Assembly: GCA_900016675.1 (NCBI GenBank)
Contig: LN483072.1
Location: 248,001 to 312,000, forward strand
Origin: Arthrobacter saudimassiliensis
GTDB lineage: Bacteria; Actinomycetota; Actinomycetes; Actinomycetales; Micrococcaceae
Length of the DNA stretch: 64,000 nt
Direction of reading: 5' to 3'
Positions 17,495 to 25,631 of the stretch are shown piece after piece. A model generated the notes under the pieces. That model was not told the DNA's origin and ran no database searches. It saw only the letters and a program-made list of their open reading frames with translations. The stretch's first letter is position 1. Each line of letters starts with the position of its first letter. Made by a program: the position numbers and the translations under genes.

Positions 17495-17947
17495 TCAGGC
17501 TGCCGGCATGGTGCCGTGCAGTGAGGCCGGGACCCACTGCATGAAGATCCGGGCCGTGGTGGGGCCGACCCCGTCGAAGGCCAGCAGCCGGTGTTCCAGG
17601 TCCCCGGCGGAGCCGGAGCTGCGCAGCATGGACTTGACGCTCCCGTACCGGCTGGACACGGCGGCCATGGTCCGATGCAGCTCATCGTCCTCGAGCCATC
17701 GGTAGTGCCGATATCCGCCTTCGACCAGCAGCGCGCTCAGGTCCTCCCGGCTGATGCCGGCGAATGCTTCGGGGCTGGTCAGGCCGTTCTCGATGAGCAC
17801 GTGGTAGGTCCGCGCCGCCGTCGCCTGTTCGATGCGGTTGCCGAACAGCAGGCTGGCCAGGAACCAGCGGTAGAGCGCCTCGGGATCTCCGCCGGTGGTG
17901 TCGATGCCCAGGTCCGCGGGTGTCATACGCTTCTTGGCCGTTGTCAT
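17495..17947 (-). CDS. Small helix-hairpin-helix (endonuclease III-like) protein
   Basis: The 150-residue product (start ATG 17947, MTTAKKRMTPADLG) is alpha-helical and resembles the HhH-GPD base-excision superfamily. An early RWFLASLLFGNRIEQATAAR segment and a helix-hairpin-helix LLAFDGVGPTTARIF lie near residues 118-132. The chain ends soon after the hairpin, so the catalytic Asp that follows the HhH motif in EndoIII-type glycosylases is absent. It may bind DNA without glycosylase activity or be a divergent small family. The ribosome site is weak (GAAGAA). It lies downstream of csp1 but is separated from it by a terminator. Confidence 0.6.
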   Translation of the reverse strand: MTTAKKRMTPADLGIDTTGGDPEALYRWFLASLLFGNRIEQATAARTYHVLIENGLTSPEAFAGISREDLSALLVEGGYRHYRWLEDDELHRTMAAVSSRYGSVKSMLRSSGSAGDLEHRLLAFDGVGPTTARIFMQWVPASLHGTMPAA

Positions 17948-18010
17948 TTCTTCACGGTACGTTCGGCCGGCCCGTCGCGACAGGTGCGGTGCCTGCCCGG
18001 GCACGGAAAA

Positions 18011-18044
18011 GGCGGGGCGCCGGCCTTCCGGCCGCCGCCCCGCC
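18011..18044 (-). terminator. Intrinsic terminator of the first csp gene
   Basis: A 15-bp stem with one mismatch (left arm 18011-18025, right arm 18030-18044) and a TTCC loop sits 16 bp after the csp stop codon. On the reverse strand it is followed by TTTTCC. This is a classical terminator layout and should isolate the csp gene from the HhH gene downstream. Confidence 0.8.
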
Positions 18045-18059
18045 TCTGACAGTCCCTGC

Positions 18060-18263
18060 TCAGATGGCCTGGATGTTTACCGCCTGCGGACCCTTGGGGC
18101 CCTGTTCGGTGTCGAAGGAGACCTTCTGGTTCTCCTCGAGGGACCGGTATCCGGTGGCGTTGATAGCGGAGTAGTGGGCGAAGACGTCGGCGCTGCCGTC
18201 GTCCGGCTCGATGAACCCGAAGCCCTTTTCAGCGTTGAACCATTTCACGGTGCCTGTTGCCAT
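18060..18263 (-). CDS. cspA: Cold-shock protein, CspA family (copy 1)
   Basis: Single-stranded nucleic-acid-binding chaperone of 67 residues that melts RNA structure. It is a complete cold-shock domain: the RNP1 motif [10 protein letters not shown] and the RNP2 region [10 protein letters not shown] are intact, and it ends PQAVNIQAI. The ATG at 18263-18261 is used because upstream in-frame sequence is the leader. It differs from copy 2 in only a few residues around position 36 and at the C-terminal end. The leader carries two stem-loops that are also present in copy 2. Confidence 0.95.
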   Translation of the reverse strand: MATGTVKWFNAEKGFGFIEPDDGSADVFAHYSAINATGYRSLEENQKVSFDTEQGPKGPQAVNIQAI

Positions 18264-18291
18264 GTTCTTTTCATCCTTCTGTGCGAGCACT

Positions 18292-18302
18292 CCGACCTTC
18301 GG
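18292..18302 (-). promoter_or_regulatory. Leader stem-loop near the csp1 start
   Basis: CCGA-AGG-TCGG, read on the reverse strand, forms a short stem-loop about 30 nt upstream of the start codon and is followed by TCGCACAGAAGGATG. The same core and following sequence precede csp copy 2. Conservation in otherwise diverged leaders suggests a role in translation control. Confidence 0.5.
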
Positions 18303-18348
18303 AAGGCTCCCAAGCTGCTGCGGTTCCGCCGGCCATCCATATGAAAAA

Positions 18349-18380
18349 AGCGGCTGCACCCGCTGCCGGGTATCGCCGCT
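18349..18380 (-). promoter_or_regulatory. Leader hairpin plus U-tract of csp1 (possible attenuator)
   Basis: AGCGGC and GCCGCT arms enclose a 20-nt loop and, on the reverse strand, run straight into six T residues. The U-tract ends 81 nt before the csp1 start codon. Copy 2 has the same arms, U-tract and distance. The form is that of a leader terminator, although an alternative fold or a cold-stabilised structure is equally possible. Confidence 0.5.
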
Positions 18381-18590
18381 GGAACTGCTTACATGCCGCG
18401 CAACAACTTGTCCGTGAGTCTACCGAGGGCCCCCGAAGCGCAACAGCCCCGTGGACGGTTTGCACCGGTTGTTCGCCGAATGTCCTTCATCCGTTCATTG
18501 CCCGGCCGTCTCGGCAGGCCGTGCCGGAAGCGGCGCCGGGCGGGCCGGACCCGGGCGGGCCGGACCCGGGCGGGGCTGTTAAACCACGAA
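18381..18590. other. Non-coding stretch between the csp genes
   Basis: Together with the csp1 leader this is part of a 370-bp gap without a gene. It should contain the csp1 promoter; an AGTTGTTG segment (reverse strand, near 18405) is shared with the copy-2 leader. A 15-bp direct repeat CGGGCCGGACCCGGG occurs twice in tandem at about 18540-18570. I see no coding potential. Confidence 0.5.
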
Positions 18591-18616
18591 GGGCAGGACG
18601 CAAATGCGTCCTGCCC
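18591..18616 (-). terminator. Hairpin terminator of the second csp gene
   Basis: GGGCAGGACGCA (18591-18602) pairs perfectly with 18605-18616 around a 2-nt centre, 17 bp after the csp copy-2 stop. The following reverse-strand sequence TTCGTGGTTT is moderately T-rich. It should limit read-through into the csp1 promoter region. Confidence 0.75.
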
Positions 18617-18633
18617 AACGGGTAAGCGGATGC

Positions 18634-18837
18634 TTACAGACCGGAGATGTTCACGGCCTGCGGGCCCTTGGGGCCCTGCTCGGTGTCGAAGGAGACCTTC
18701 TGGTTCTCTTCGAGGGAGCGGTAGCCATTGGAGTTGATGGCGGAGTAGTGGGCGAAGACGTCGGCCGAGCCGTCGTCGGGCTCGATGAAGCCGAAGCCCT
18801 TTTCAGCGTTGAACCACTTCACGGTACCTGTAGCCAT
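18634..18837 (-). CDS. cspA: Cold-shock protein, CspA family (copy 2)
   Basis: Second 67-residue cold-shock domain protein, nearly identical to copy 1 (residues differ around INSNGYRS and at the final NISGL). RNP1 ([10 protein letters not shown]) and RNP2 ([10 protein letters not shown]) are intact, so it should bind single-stranded RNA or DNA. The ATG at 18837-18835 follows an AGAAAGAAGA purine-rich site. The two genes are a tandem duplication that kept leader and coding sequence together, each with its own terminator. Confidence 0.95.
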   Translation of the reverse strand: MATGTVKWFNAEKGFGFIEPDDGSADVFAHYSAINSNGYRSLEENQKVSFDTEQGPKGPQAVNISGL

Positions 18838-18865
18838 TTTGTTCTTCTTTCTGTGCGAAACCGGT

Positions 18866-18880
18866 CCCCGACCTTCGGGG
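18866..18880 (-). promoter_or_regulatory. Leader stem-loop near the csp2 start
   Basis: CCCCGA-AGG-TCGGGG on the reverse strand forms a 6-bp stem with a 3-nt loop 29 nt before the start codon. It is an extended version of the stem at 18292-18302 and is followed by the same TCGCACAGAAAG motif. Confidence 0.5.
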
Positions 18881-18921
18881 CAGTCTCAGTCGCGGTGTCT
18901 CTTTGCCGCTTCTACAGAAAA

Positions 18922-18949
18922 AGCGGCTGGCCCGGATGGGTTCGCCGCT
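18922..18949 (-). promoter_or_regulatory. Leader hairpin plus U-tract of csp2 (possible attenuator)
   Basis: AGCGGC (18922-18927) and GCCGCT (18944-18949) form a 6-bp stem followed on the reverse strand by five T residues, ending 81 nt before the start codon. Arms, tract and spacing match the csp1 leader (18349-18380) while loop sequences differ. This pattern suggests selection on structure. Confidence 0.5.
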
Positions 18950-19062
18950 TTGTAATACAAAATGCGCAACACAACAACTGCGTTCCACTATACACACGTA
19001 CCCGGATTTCGCCTAATCGCCTGCGCTCCAGGCACCCCCCGTCCGCTCCTGCCGCACCGCGC

Positions 19063-19608
19063 TCATCCCTGCCTGACCAGGTCCGATGGGATCAAATGGG
19101 CCATCGGGATATCGGCGATCAGGGCCGGATCCAGCAGCACGCCCCGGCGCAGCACGCTCACGTCGCCCGTGGGTTCGATGATCACCGCGGCCACCTCGTT
19201 GAAGTCCCGGATGCCCGCCTCGCGCAGTTTGGCAAACAGCTCCGTCCTCTGGATTCCGGCACGGGGCAGGTTTTCATCGAGGATTTCCGCTCCCGCCATG
19301 AGCAGGATCGGGCGGACCGAAAGCACCGATCCCCACCGGGTGCGGCGCAGCAGGTTCTCCAGGCGCACCATCGCGAACATGGTCGCCAGCCCGATGACGC
19401 CCGCGGCCAGCGAGGGCGTGTACCCGAGCACGACCCGACCCAGCACGGCTCCCAGCGCGATGACGATCGCGGTTTCGAAGGTGGACCATCGGCCCAGCGC
19501 CCGCTGGCCCAGCACCCGGATCATCAGGTAGCAGGCCGTGTAGATGCCGACGGCGCTGATCACTACCAGCAGTGCCGCCAGCGGAGTGATGCCGAGGTTT
19601 TGCCACAT
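19063..19608 (-). CDS. DUF421 (YetF-like) membrane protein
   Basis: The 181-residue product starts at ATG 19608 (MWQNLGITPLAALLVV) after an AGGAGG site. Three membrane helices occupy about the first 85 residues. The YetF-type soluble domain follows, including the RPILLMAGAEILDENLPRAG segment and FAKLREAGIRDFNEVAAVI. The family is widespread and some members have been linked to membrane lipid or spore functions, but its biochemical role is unclear. It stands alone between the csp genes and a thioesterase. Confidence 0.85.
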   Translation of the reverse strand: MWQNLGITPLAALLVVISAVGIYTACYLMIRVLGQRALGRWSTFETAIVIALGAVLGRVVLGYTPSLAAGVIGLATMFAMVRLENLLRRTRWGSVLSVRPILLMAGAEILDENLPRAGIQRTELFAKLREAGIRDFNEVAAVIIEPTGDVSVLRRGVLLDPALIADIPMAHLIPSDLVRQG

Positions 19609-19749
19609 GCTGTTCCTCCTAGCCGGCGCCGGCACACGAAGGACGCGGCAGGGCGGCCGGAGCAGGGTTGGACGCGACCGGGCCAGGCCCTGATGGTAAC
19701 GGCCGCCGGCGGCGCGGCGGAAGGCGGCGGACGGAACGCCGCGGGACGG

Positions 19750-20220
19750 TCAGGGAAAGACTGAACCACCAAGGTATGGGGCCGCCAGTTCGCGCTGTGC
19801 CGCAGTGAGCCGCTGCAGCACACCGCTGCCCGCCTGGACAAAGGCCAGGGTGGTTTCCGCCCTCGCGCACACCACATCCGTCACCGGGTCCCGGACCAGG
19901 TAGGCAATGGTGAGGCTGGCCGGTTTCAGCGCGGCGATCCACACCTGGACCCGGGCCGGGATGTTCCGGTATTCCAGGGGCGCCGTGTATTTCACCCGGT
20001 GTTCGGCAACCAGGGCCTGCACGCCGTCGGGCACGTCGCTGAACAGCGCCGCGACCGGCTCCGTCCCGGGCGCGCCGGTGCCGCCGGGAGGCCCGAAGGC
20101 ATGGATCCGTGCCTCTTCGAGCAGGCGCAGGACCTCCACGTTGTTTACGTGCCCGTAGGCGTCCATGTCGCCCCAGCGCATGGGCACGGAACAGGTGATG
20201 ACCTGCGGTTCTGTCGGCAT
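19750..20220 (-). CDS. Acyl-CoA thioesterase, hotdog fold (4HBT/YbgC-like)
   Basis: Hotdog-fold thioesterase of 156 residues, predicted to hydrolyse an acyl-CoA in the cytoplasm. The signature WGDMDAYGHVNNVEVLRLLE near residue 16 contains the catalytic Asp and HVNN helix start. VKYTAPLEYRNIPARVQVW forms the central sheet. Length is normal. The substrate cannot be told. It is expressed from its own position, with a strong hairpin separating it from the flavin oxidoreductase upstream. Confidence 0.87.
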   Translation of the reverse strand: MPTEPQVITCSVPMRWGDMDAYGHVNNVEVLRLLEEARIHAFGPPGGTGAPGTEPVAALFSDVPDGVQALVAEHRVKYTAPLEYRNIPARVQVWIAALKPASLTIAYLVRDPVTDVVCARAETTLAFVQAGSGVLQRLTAAQRELAAPYLGGSVFP

Positions 20221-20241
20221 GGTCTTGATTCTGGCACAGCG

Positions 20242-20281
20242 GCGCCCCGGGGCCGGAAAAGGAAACCGGGCCCCGGGGCGC
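20242..20281 (-). terminator. GC-rich hairpin downstream of the LLM oxidoreductase
   Basis: GCGCCCCGGGGCC (20242-20254) pairs with 20269-20281 over 13 bp around an A-rich loop. It lies 23 bp after the stop of the flavin oxidoreductase. No U-tract follows. Confidence 0.5.
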
Positions 20282-20304
20282 TGCCGAACCGGGATGCGGG
20301 CGGC

Positions 20305-21294
20305 TCAGGCGGCGGTGAGCTCCATGGCCTGCGCGAGCAGTTCATAGGAGTGCAGCCAGGCCTGATGGCTGGAGGCCTGGCTAGCAACGATCAGCTCGTC
20401 GGCCTGGGCGTGGCCGCTGAACCAGTCCAGGTACTCCCGGACCTGGTCCGGAGTGCCGACGGCGGAGTACCGCACCATCTGTTCGATCTGCAGGCCGGCC
20501 GGGGACTTCAGGATCTGGTCGGCTTCCTCGTCGGTGAACGTCCGGTCCCGGCCCAGCAGCTGGGCCACCCGGCGGCGGCGCGTGTGCAGGAACTCGGCCT
20601 GGGCCTGCTCCTCGGTGTCCGCGGCGAGGACGTTCACGCCGGCGATCACGTAGGGCTCCTGCAGCTGCGCGCTGGGCTTGAAGTCCCGGCGGTAGAGGGC
20701 GACGGCGTCCTGCAGCGCCTGCGGGGCGAAGTGCGAGGCAAAGGAGTAGGGCAGTCCCAGTGCCGCCGCCAGCCGGGCGCCGAAGAGGGAGGAGCCGAGG
20801 ATGTAGAGCGGCACATTGGTGCCCTTGCCGGGGGTGGCGTCGACGCCGGGGATCCGGGATTCACCGGTCAGGTACCCCTGCAGCTCCAGCACGTCCTGCG
20901 GGAAGGAGTCGGCGGACATCGGGTCCCGGCGCAGCGCCCGGAAGGTCTTCTGGTCGCTGCCCGGGGCCCGGCCGAGGCCGAGGTCGATGCGCCCGGGGTA
21001 CAGCGTTTCCAGGGTGCCGAACTGCTCGGCGATGGTCAGCGGCGAGTGGTTGGGCAGCATCACGCCGCCGGCGCCCAGCCGGATCCGTTCGGTGTGCGCG
21101 GCGATGTGGCTGATCAGCACGCTGGTGGCGGAGGAGGCGATCGTCGGCATGTTGTGGTGCTCGGCGTACCAGATCCGCCGGTAGCCCAGCCGTTCGGCCA
21201 GCTGCGCCAGTTCAACACTGGCCTGGAAGGAATCACGGGCCGTCCTGCCCTCGTCAATGATGGCGAGATCGAGGATGGACAGGGGAACACTCAT
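20305..21294 (-). CDS. LLM-class flavin-dependent oxidoreductase (luciferase-like)
   Basis: FMN- or F420-dependent monooxygenase-like protein of 329 residues. I start at ATG 21294 ([16 protein letters not shown]), the usual family N-terminus. The substrate-side motif [12 protein letters not shown], the [19 protein letters not shown] segment and [10 protein letters not shown] are characteristic of the subgroup with MsnO8/LLM domain proteins. No partner reductase gene is adjacent, so the reductant supply is unknown. The function stays general. Confidence 0.9.
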   Translation of the reverse strand: MSVPLSILDLAIIDEGRTARDSFQASVELAQLAERLGYRRIWYAEHHNMPTIASSATSVLISHIAAHTERIRLGAGGVMLPNHSPLTIAEQFGTLETLYPGRIDLGLGRAPGSDQKTFRALRRDPMSADSFPQDVLELQGYLTGESRIPGVDATPGKGTNVPLYILGSSLFGARLAAALGLPYSFASHFAPQALQDAVALYRRDFKPSAQLQEPYVIAGVNVLAADTEEQAQAEFLHTRRRRVAQLLGRDRTFTDEEADQILKSPAGLQIEQMVRYSAVGTPDQVREYLDWFSGHAQADELIVASQASSHQAWLHSYELLAQAMELTAA

Positions 21295-21441
21295 CTGCTG
21301 TGGCGGCCTTTCGTAGCGAAGCATCTGCGGCCGGTCGGGCCGCTGTGCCTTCTGCAACCACGCGTGCCCGGCACTTATTTCCCGTGGCCGTCCGCCGGCT
21401 GCAGGCGCCCGGCCCGGGCCGGGCTTCTCCTCCGGCGGCCC

Positions 21442-21939
21442 TCAGCCGCCCTCCCCCGCCTGCCGGGCCAGGTAGAGGGCGAGCCGGTCAAAGGCGTCCT
21501 GCCACCGGGCGGCGGTGTCATCCCGGGCGCTCCGGGAAGGAAAGGTGCCCTGCCGGAACTCCTGGCGGGTGCCGCCGTCGTGTTCAGTGAAGTCCACCTC
21601 CACCTGGCTCCGCGGGCCGGCCGGCCCGTCGTCGGCCTCCCAGAGCAGGCTGAAGGACAGGTGCGACGGCGGGCGCACCGCCCCGAACTCGCCGCTCCAC
21701 CACAGCTCGGCGCCGGTCGCGGGGTCCACCATGCAGGCGCGGTAGCTGCCGCCGGGAACCGGGTGGAAGCCGGACCGGTCCGCGGGAACGACGAACCCCT
21801 CCGGCGGCCACCAGCCGGCCAGGCCCTGCACGCTGGTCCATGCGGCGTAGACGTCCCCGGGCGATGCGGCGAGGGACCGGGTGATCTCCAGGTCCAGGCC
21901 GCCGGGCTTCTGCCCCGGCTTTCCGCTCCGGTCGTCCAT
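21442..21939 (-). CDS. SRPBCC / AHSA1-family protein
   Basis: The 165-residue START-like (AHSA1) domain protein carries the N-terminal ITRSLAASPGDVYAAWTS and GLAGWWPPEGF, a central GGSYRACMVDPATGAE, and a C-terminal helix ARWQDAFDRLALYL. Such proteins bind hydrophobic ligands or act as co-chaperone-like factors. They are often paired with an ArsR regulator, which is not present here. An AAAGGAG site precedes ATG 21939. A possible 27-codon reading frame lies 14 bp upstream. Confidence 0.85.
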   Translation of the reverse strand: MDDRSGKPGQKPGGLDLEITRSLAASPGDVYAAWTSVQGLAGWWPPEGFVVPADRSGFHPVPGGSYRACMVDPATGAELWWSGEFGAVRPPSHLSFSLLWEADDGPAGPRSQVEVDFTEHDGGTRQEFRQGTFPSRSARDDTAARWQDAFDRLALYLARQAGEGG

Positions 21940-21953
21940 GCCGGCTCCTTTCC

Positions 21954-22037
21954 CTATGCCTCGGCTCGGCCCGGCGGTCCGGGCTTCATCCGGGCAGGGG
22001 GGACATCAGCGGAAGCGGGAGCCGGATAGCCAGCCAT
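21954..22037 (-). CDS. Possible small protein upstream of the SRPBCC gene
   Basis: A 27-codon frame (MAGYPAPASADVPPARMKPG and seven more residues) starts at ATG 22037 after AAAGGACAGGAC and ends 14 bp before the SRPBCC start. Spacing and ribosome site are good. The composition (Pro, Ala, Gly, Arg) is what random GC-rich DNA gives, and I recognise no family. It could be a leader peptide for the downstream gene or chance. Confidence 0.25.
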   Translation of the reverse strand: MAGYPAPASADVPPARMKPGPPGRAEA

Positions 22038-22279
22038 GTCCTGTCCTTTCGACGGCGGACCGGGCCGTGAGCCACCAATCTAGTGACGGGTCCGCCCGTC
22101 GGGAAGGGCCGGCACCAATTGACGCCGCGGCGCGGGCATCGTGATGGTTGGCTGCTGCCGCTCCGGCTCGCCGCCGCTGTCTGGTCCGGCGGCCGGGCGC
22201 CATGCTATGACGGCAGGCAGGGCAGAGATGCGGTCCCGGGCCAGCGGCCTTCAGGGGACGCCGACCGAAAGGAAGACCC
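22038..22279. other. Intergenic stretch upstream of the universal stress gene
   Basis: Part of a 340-bp gap without an established gene, between divergent SRPBCC and universal stress genes. It should hold both promoters. A TATGAC -10-like hexamer lies at 22206-22211 facing the stress gene, without a convincing -35. I see no repeat or RNA element. Confidence 0.4.
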
Positions 22280-22741
22280 ATGAGCACTGATGCGAACAGG
22301 GCGAAGGTCGTGGTCGGAGTGGACGGCTCCGATAACGCCGTGCACGCGCTTCGGATGGCACGACAGGCCGCCGAAGCGATGAACGCACGGGTGCAGGTGG
22401 TGATCGCCTGGCAGTACCCCGCCCTGCTCGGGGCCTACGACATGACGTGGGACCCGGAGGAAGCCGCCTGGGAGGCGGTGAAGCAGGCCGCGGACCGGGT
22501 CTGGCCGGAGGGCGTGCCCGAGGACCTGGAGCAGACCGTCGTCCGGGGCCAGGCCGCCCGGGCGCTGCTGGACGCGGGACGGGACGCTGACCTGGTGGTG
22601 GTCGGCTCCCGTGGGCGCGGCGGGTTCGCCGGCCTGCTGCTGGGCTCGGTCAGCTCGGCGGTCGCGGCGCATGCCGGCACCTCCGTGCTGGTCACGCACG
22701 TCCCCGGCGACGCCGACCAGGCAGGCTCGGCGGAAGACTGA
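22280..22741 (+). CDS. Universal stress protein, UspA family
   Basis: Cytoplasmic stress protein of 153 residues with one Usp domain. The N-terminal [15 protein letters not shown] strand-loop and the C-terminal ATP-binding motif [17 protein letters not shown] (G-2x-G-9x-G-S/T form) indicate the nucleotide-binding subgroup. An AAAGGAAG site precedes the ATG. It converges on the pot operon, the two stops being only 9 bp apart, with no clear terminator between them. Confidence 0.93.
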   Translation: MSTDANRAKVVVGVDGSDNAVHALRMARQAAEAMNARVQVVIAWQYPALLGAYDMTWDPEEAAWEAVKQAADRVWPEGVPEDLEQTVVRGQAARALLDAGRDADLVVVGSRGRGGFAGLLLGSVSSAVAAHAGTSVLVTHVPGDADQAGSAED

Positions 22742-22750
22742 GGCGGCCCG

Positions 22751-23554
22751 CTACCGGGCGGCGAGCATCTTCCGCCGCCGGTGGGCGAGCAGCTGGCCGC
22801 CGATCACGAACAGCAGCGAGACGATGAACATGGCCGAACCGATCACGTTGGCCTGGGCGGGGATGCCGCGGGTGGCCGAGACGTAAATGAACTTGGGGAA
22901 CGTGTCGACGTTGCCGGAGTTGAAGTTCGTGATGATGAAGTCGTCGAAGCTCATGGCGAAGGCCAGCAGCGCCGCGGCCGTGATGCCCGGCAGCAGCAGC
23001 GGGAAGGTCACCCGCCAGAATGCCTGCAGCGGTGAGGCGTACAGATCCGCCGCGGCCTCCTCCAGCTTGGGATCAAGCCCGGCGACCCGCGCCTTGACGG
23101 TGACGACGACGAAGGAGATGCAGAACATGGTGTGGGCCAGGATCACCGTGCCCATGCCCAGCTCGGCGCCCACGTTGAGGAACTGGGCCAGCAGCGAGGC
23201 GCCCAGGACCACCTCCGGAGTGGCCAGCGGCAGGAAGATCAGCATGTTCGCGGTGGCGTTGAACCGGAACCGGTAGCGGACCAGGCCGATGGCGATGAGG
23301 GTGCCGAGCGCGGTGGCCAGGATGGTGGCGACGGCGCCGATCCGCAGGCTGTTGCCCAGTGCCTCGCAGACCGCCGGCGCCCCGCAGGGATTCGCCCAGT
23401 TGTCCAGCGTGAAGCCGCGCCAGCTGAGGTTGGTCCGGCCGGCGTCGTTGAAGGAGAACGCGAAGACGTAGCCGATGGGCACCAGCAGGAAGAGGAAGGC
23501 CAGGGCTCCGAAGGCGGGGACCAGCCAGCGCCCGAACCGGGTTGCTCCTGCCAT
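22751..23554 (-). CDS. potC: Spermidine/putrescine ABC permease PotC
   Basis: Inner-membrane permease of the polyamine importer, 267 residues from ATG 23554 (MAGATRFGRWLVPAFG). About six membrane segments are visible. The EAA loop reads EEAAADLYASPLQAFWRV, and the late FDDFIITNFNSG segment is typical of PotC. It is the last gene of potD-A-B-C, 2 bp after potB. It pairs with PotB to move putrescine or spermidine across the membrane; exact ligand preference is unknown. Confidence 0.92.
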   Translation of the reverse strand: MAGATRFGRWLVPAFGALAFLFLLVPIGYVFAFSFNDAGRTNLSWRGFTLDNWANPCGAPAVCEALGNSLRIGAVATILATALGTLIAIGLVRYRFRFNATANMLIFLPLATPEVVLGASLLAQFLNVGAELGMGTVILAHTMFCISFVVVTVKARVAGLDPKLEEAAADLYASPLQAFWRVTFPLLLPGITAAALLAFAMSFDDFIITNFNSGNVDTFPKFIYVSATRGIPAQANVIGSAMFIVSLLFVIGGQLLAHRRRKMLAAR

Positions 23555-23556
23555 GG

Positions 23557-24486
23557 CTACATCAGCTCCTTGGTGCCGAACCGGCGGACGTAGAGGATCA
23601 CCAGGGCCAGGATGGCCAGCATCAGGACGAAGGACAGGGCCGAGGCCCCCGGGTAGTCGACCACCCGGAAGAACCGGGAATCGATCACCTGCCCGATCAT
23701 GGTGGTGTTCTGGTTGTTGCCCAGCAGCGCGGCGTTGACGTAGTCGCCGGTGGCCGGGATGAAGGTCAGCAGGGTGCCGGCGGTGACGCCGGGCAGCGAC
23801 AGCGGCAAAGTGACCTTGCGGAAGGTGGTGAACGGCGAGGCGTACAGGTCGCCGCCGGCTTCGATCAGCCGGGTGTCCAGCCGCTCCAGCGACGCGTAGA
23901 TGGGCAGCGTCATGAACGGCAGGAAGTTGTAGGTCAGGCCGCATACGACGGCGAAGGCGGTCGCGGTGAGCCGTCCGTCGTCGGGCAGCAGGGAGACCGC
24001 CCGCAGCACCCCGACCACCGGGCCCTCATCGGCCAGGATCTGCTTCCAGGCCTGGGTGCGCAGGATGAACGAGGTGAAGAACGGGGCGATGATCAGCACC
24101 AGCAGGATGCCCTTGAGCAGCCGCCGCTCGCGCAGCCGCACCGCCACCAGGTAGGCCATCGGATACCCGATCAGCAGCGCCGCGACCGTCGCGATCAGCG
24201 CAAACCCGAAGGAGCGGGCGACGTCGGGCCAGTAGTCGGTCAGCACGCGGACGTAGTTGCCCACCTCGAACGCCGGAACGAACTGGCCGACGTCGGCTCC
24301 CTCGGGTTTGGCGTACAGGGAGGTGGCCAGCAGGGAGAACACCGGCAGCACGAAGAACAGCAGCATGAAGACGAAGCCGGGCAGGATCAGCAGGTAGCCG
24401 ACCCGGGAACGGCGCTTGGCGGCGTCGTCCTCGGTGGCGCTGACCGGATTGGCGCCCTCCCGGGTGCGGCCGGTGAGCAGCGCCAT
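23557..24486 (-). CDS. potB: Spermidine/putrescine ABC permease PotB
   Basis: Partner permease of PotC, 309 residues. A cytoplasmic N-terminus of about 27 residues precedes the first helix (GYLLILPGFVFMLLFFVLPV). The EAA loop appears as EAGGDLYASPFTTFRKV. The start ATG (24486-24484) overlaps the potA stop by ATGA, showing coupled translation within the reverse-strand potDABC operon. Length and topology are normal for the family. Confidence 0.92.
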   Translation of the reverse strand: MALLTGRTREGANPVSATEDDAAKRRSRVGYLLILPGFVFMLLFFVLPVFSLLATSLYAKPEGADVGQFVPAFEVGNYVRVLTDYWPDVARSFGFALIATVAALLIGYPMAYLVAVRLRERRLLKGILLVLIIAPFFTSFILRTQAWKQILADEGPVVGVLRAVSLLPDDGRLTATAFAVVCGLTYNFLPFMTLPIYASLERLDTRLIEAGGDLYASPFTTFRKVTLPLSLPGVTAGTLLTFIPATGDYVNAALLGNNQNTTMIGQVIDSRFFRVVDYPGASALSFVLMLAILALVILYVRRFGTKELM

Positions 24487-25631
24487 CAGCTGTCTCCCTC
24501 CGTGGCCCCGGCCCGGGAATCCTCATCGCCGCGCAGTCCGAAGGCGTGTTCGGGATCCCAGGCCAGCTGCACCCGGTCTCCGTCGGCGAATAGGGTGCCG
24601 CCGTGGTTCTGCGCGAAGACGCCCACGGTGCCGATGCCCTCGGCGTCCACCAGGTATTCGGTGCTGGCGCCGGTGAAGGAGACGTCGAGGACGACGCCGC
24701 GGATGCCCGGGCCCGCGGAGGCAGGCTCCATCCGCAGCTTTTCCGGACGGATGCCCACCAGCACCTGGCCGCTGTGGTCGGTGGCGCGGTCCCTGCGCAG
24801 GGCCACCGTGTTGCCGGCGATGTCCAGCTCCAGGTACTCCCCCGCCCCGCCGGTGACCCGGGCCTGCATGAGGTTGGACTTGCCCAGGAAGTTCGCGACG
24901 AAGGCCGTTCGCGGAAGTTCGTACAGTTCCTGCGGCGGGCCCATCTGCTCCACGCACCCGTTGTTCATCACGGCGACCGTGTCGGCCATGGTCATGGCCT
25001 CCTCCTGGTCATGCGTGACGTGGACGAAGGTCAGGCCGACCTCGGTCTGGATCTTCTTCAGCTCCACCTGCATCTGCCGGCGCAGCTTCATGTCCAGGGC
25101 GCCCAGCGGCTCATCCAGCAGCAGCACCGCGGGCCGGTTCACCACCGCCCGGGCCAGCGCCACGCGCTGCTGCTGGCCGCCGGAGAGCTGCGCCGGACGG
25201 CGGGCGCCGAGGTGCCCGAGCTCAACGAGGTCGAGGGCGGCGCGGGCCTGCGCCTCGGCGTCGCGGACCTTGCGGCGCTTCAGTCCGAACGCCACGTTGT
25301 CCAGCACGCTCATGTGCGGGAACAGGGCGTAGTTCTGGAACACCGTGTTCACCGGCCGCTGATGCGGGGCGGTGCCGGTGATGTCCCTACCGCCGATGCT
25401 GAGCGTGCCCGACGTCGGGGCCTCCAGGCCGGCAACCATCCGCAGGGTGGTGGTCTTGCCGCAGCCGGAGGGACCCAGGAGGGCGAAGAAGGAGCCGGAG
25501 GGAATGAGCAGGTCGAGGTTGTCGACGGCGGTGAAGTCGCCGAACCGCTTGGTGATGCCGGAGAGCACCAGGTCCGCGCCTGCGGACCCGGATACCGCCC
25601 CGGGGTCCCGGGTGATGGCCGCCGTGCTCAT
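24486..25631 (-). CDS. potA: Polyamine ABC transporter ATPase PotA
   Basis: ATP-hydrolysing subunit of the importer, 381 residues from ATG 25631 (MSTAAITRDPGAVSG). Motifs in order: Walker A GPSGCGKTT, Q-loop region VFQNYALFPHMS, signature LSGGQQQRVALARA, Walker B VLLLDEPLGALD and the switch His in VTHDQEEAM. A C-terminal TOBE-type regulatory domain follows (VLVGIRPEKLRM). All catalytic residues are present. It overlaps potD and potB by 1 and 1-3 bp at its ends. Confidence 0.95.
   Translation of the reverse strand: MSTAAITRDPGAVSGSAGADLVLSGITKRFGDFTAVDNLDLLIPSGSFFALLGPSGCGKTTTLRMVAGLEAPTSGTLSIGGRDITGTAPHQRPVNTVFQNYALFPHMSVLDNVAFGLKRRKVRDAEAQARAALDLVELGHLGARRPAQLSGGQQQRVALARAVVNRPAVLLLDEPLGALDMKLRRQMQVELKKIQTEVGLTFVHVTHDQEEAMTMADTVAVMNNGCVEQMGPPQELYELPRTAFVANFLGKSNLMQARVTGGAGEYLELDIAGNTVALRRDRATDHSGQVLVGIRPEKLRMEPASAGPGIRGVVLDVSFTGASTEYLVDAEGIGTVGVFAQNHGGTLFADGDRVQLAWDPEHAFGLRGDEDSRAGATEGDS

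Noticed and set aside
18540-18570. Tandem 15-bp direct repeat as a regulatory array
   Set aside because: Composed only of G and C with CCGG palindromes; just two copies, easily arising by slippage, with no clear relation to the csp promoters.
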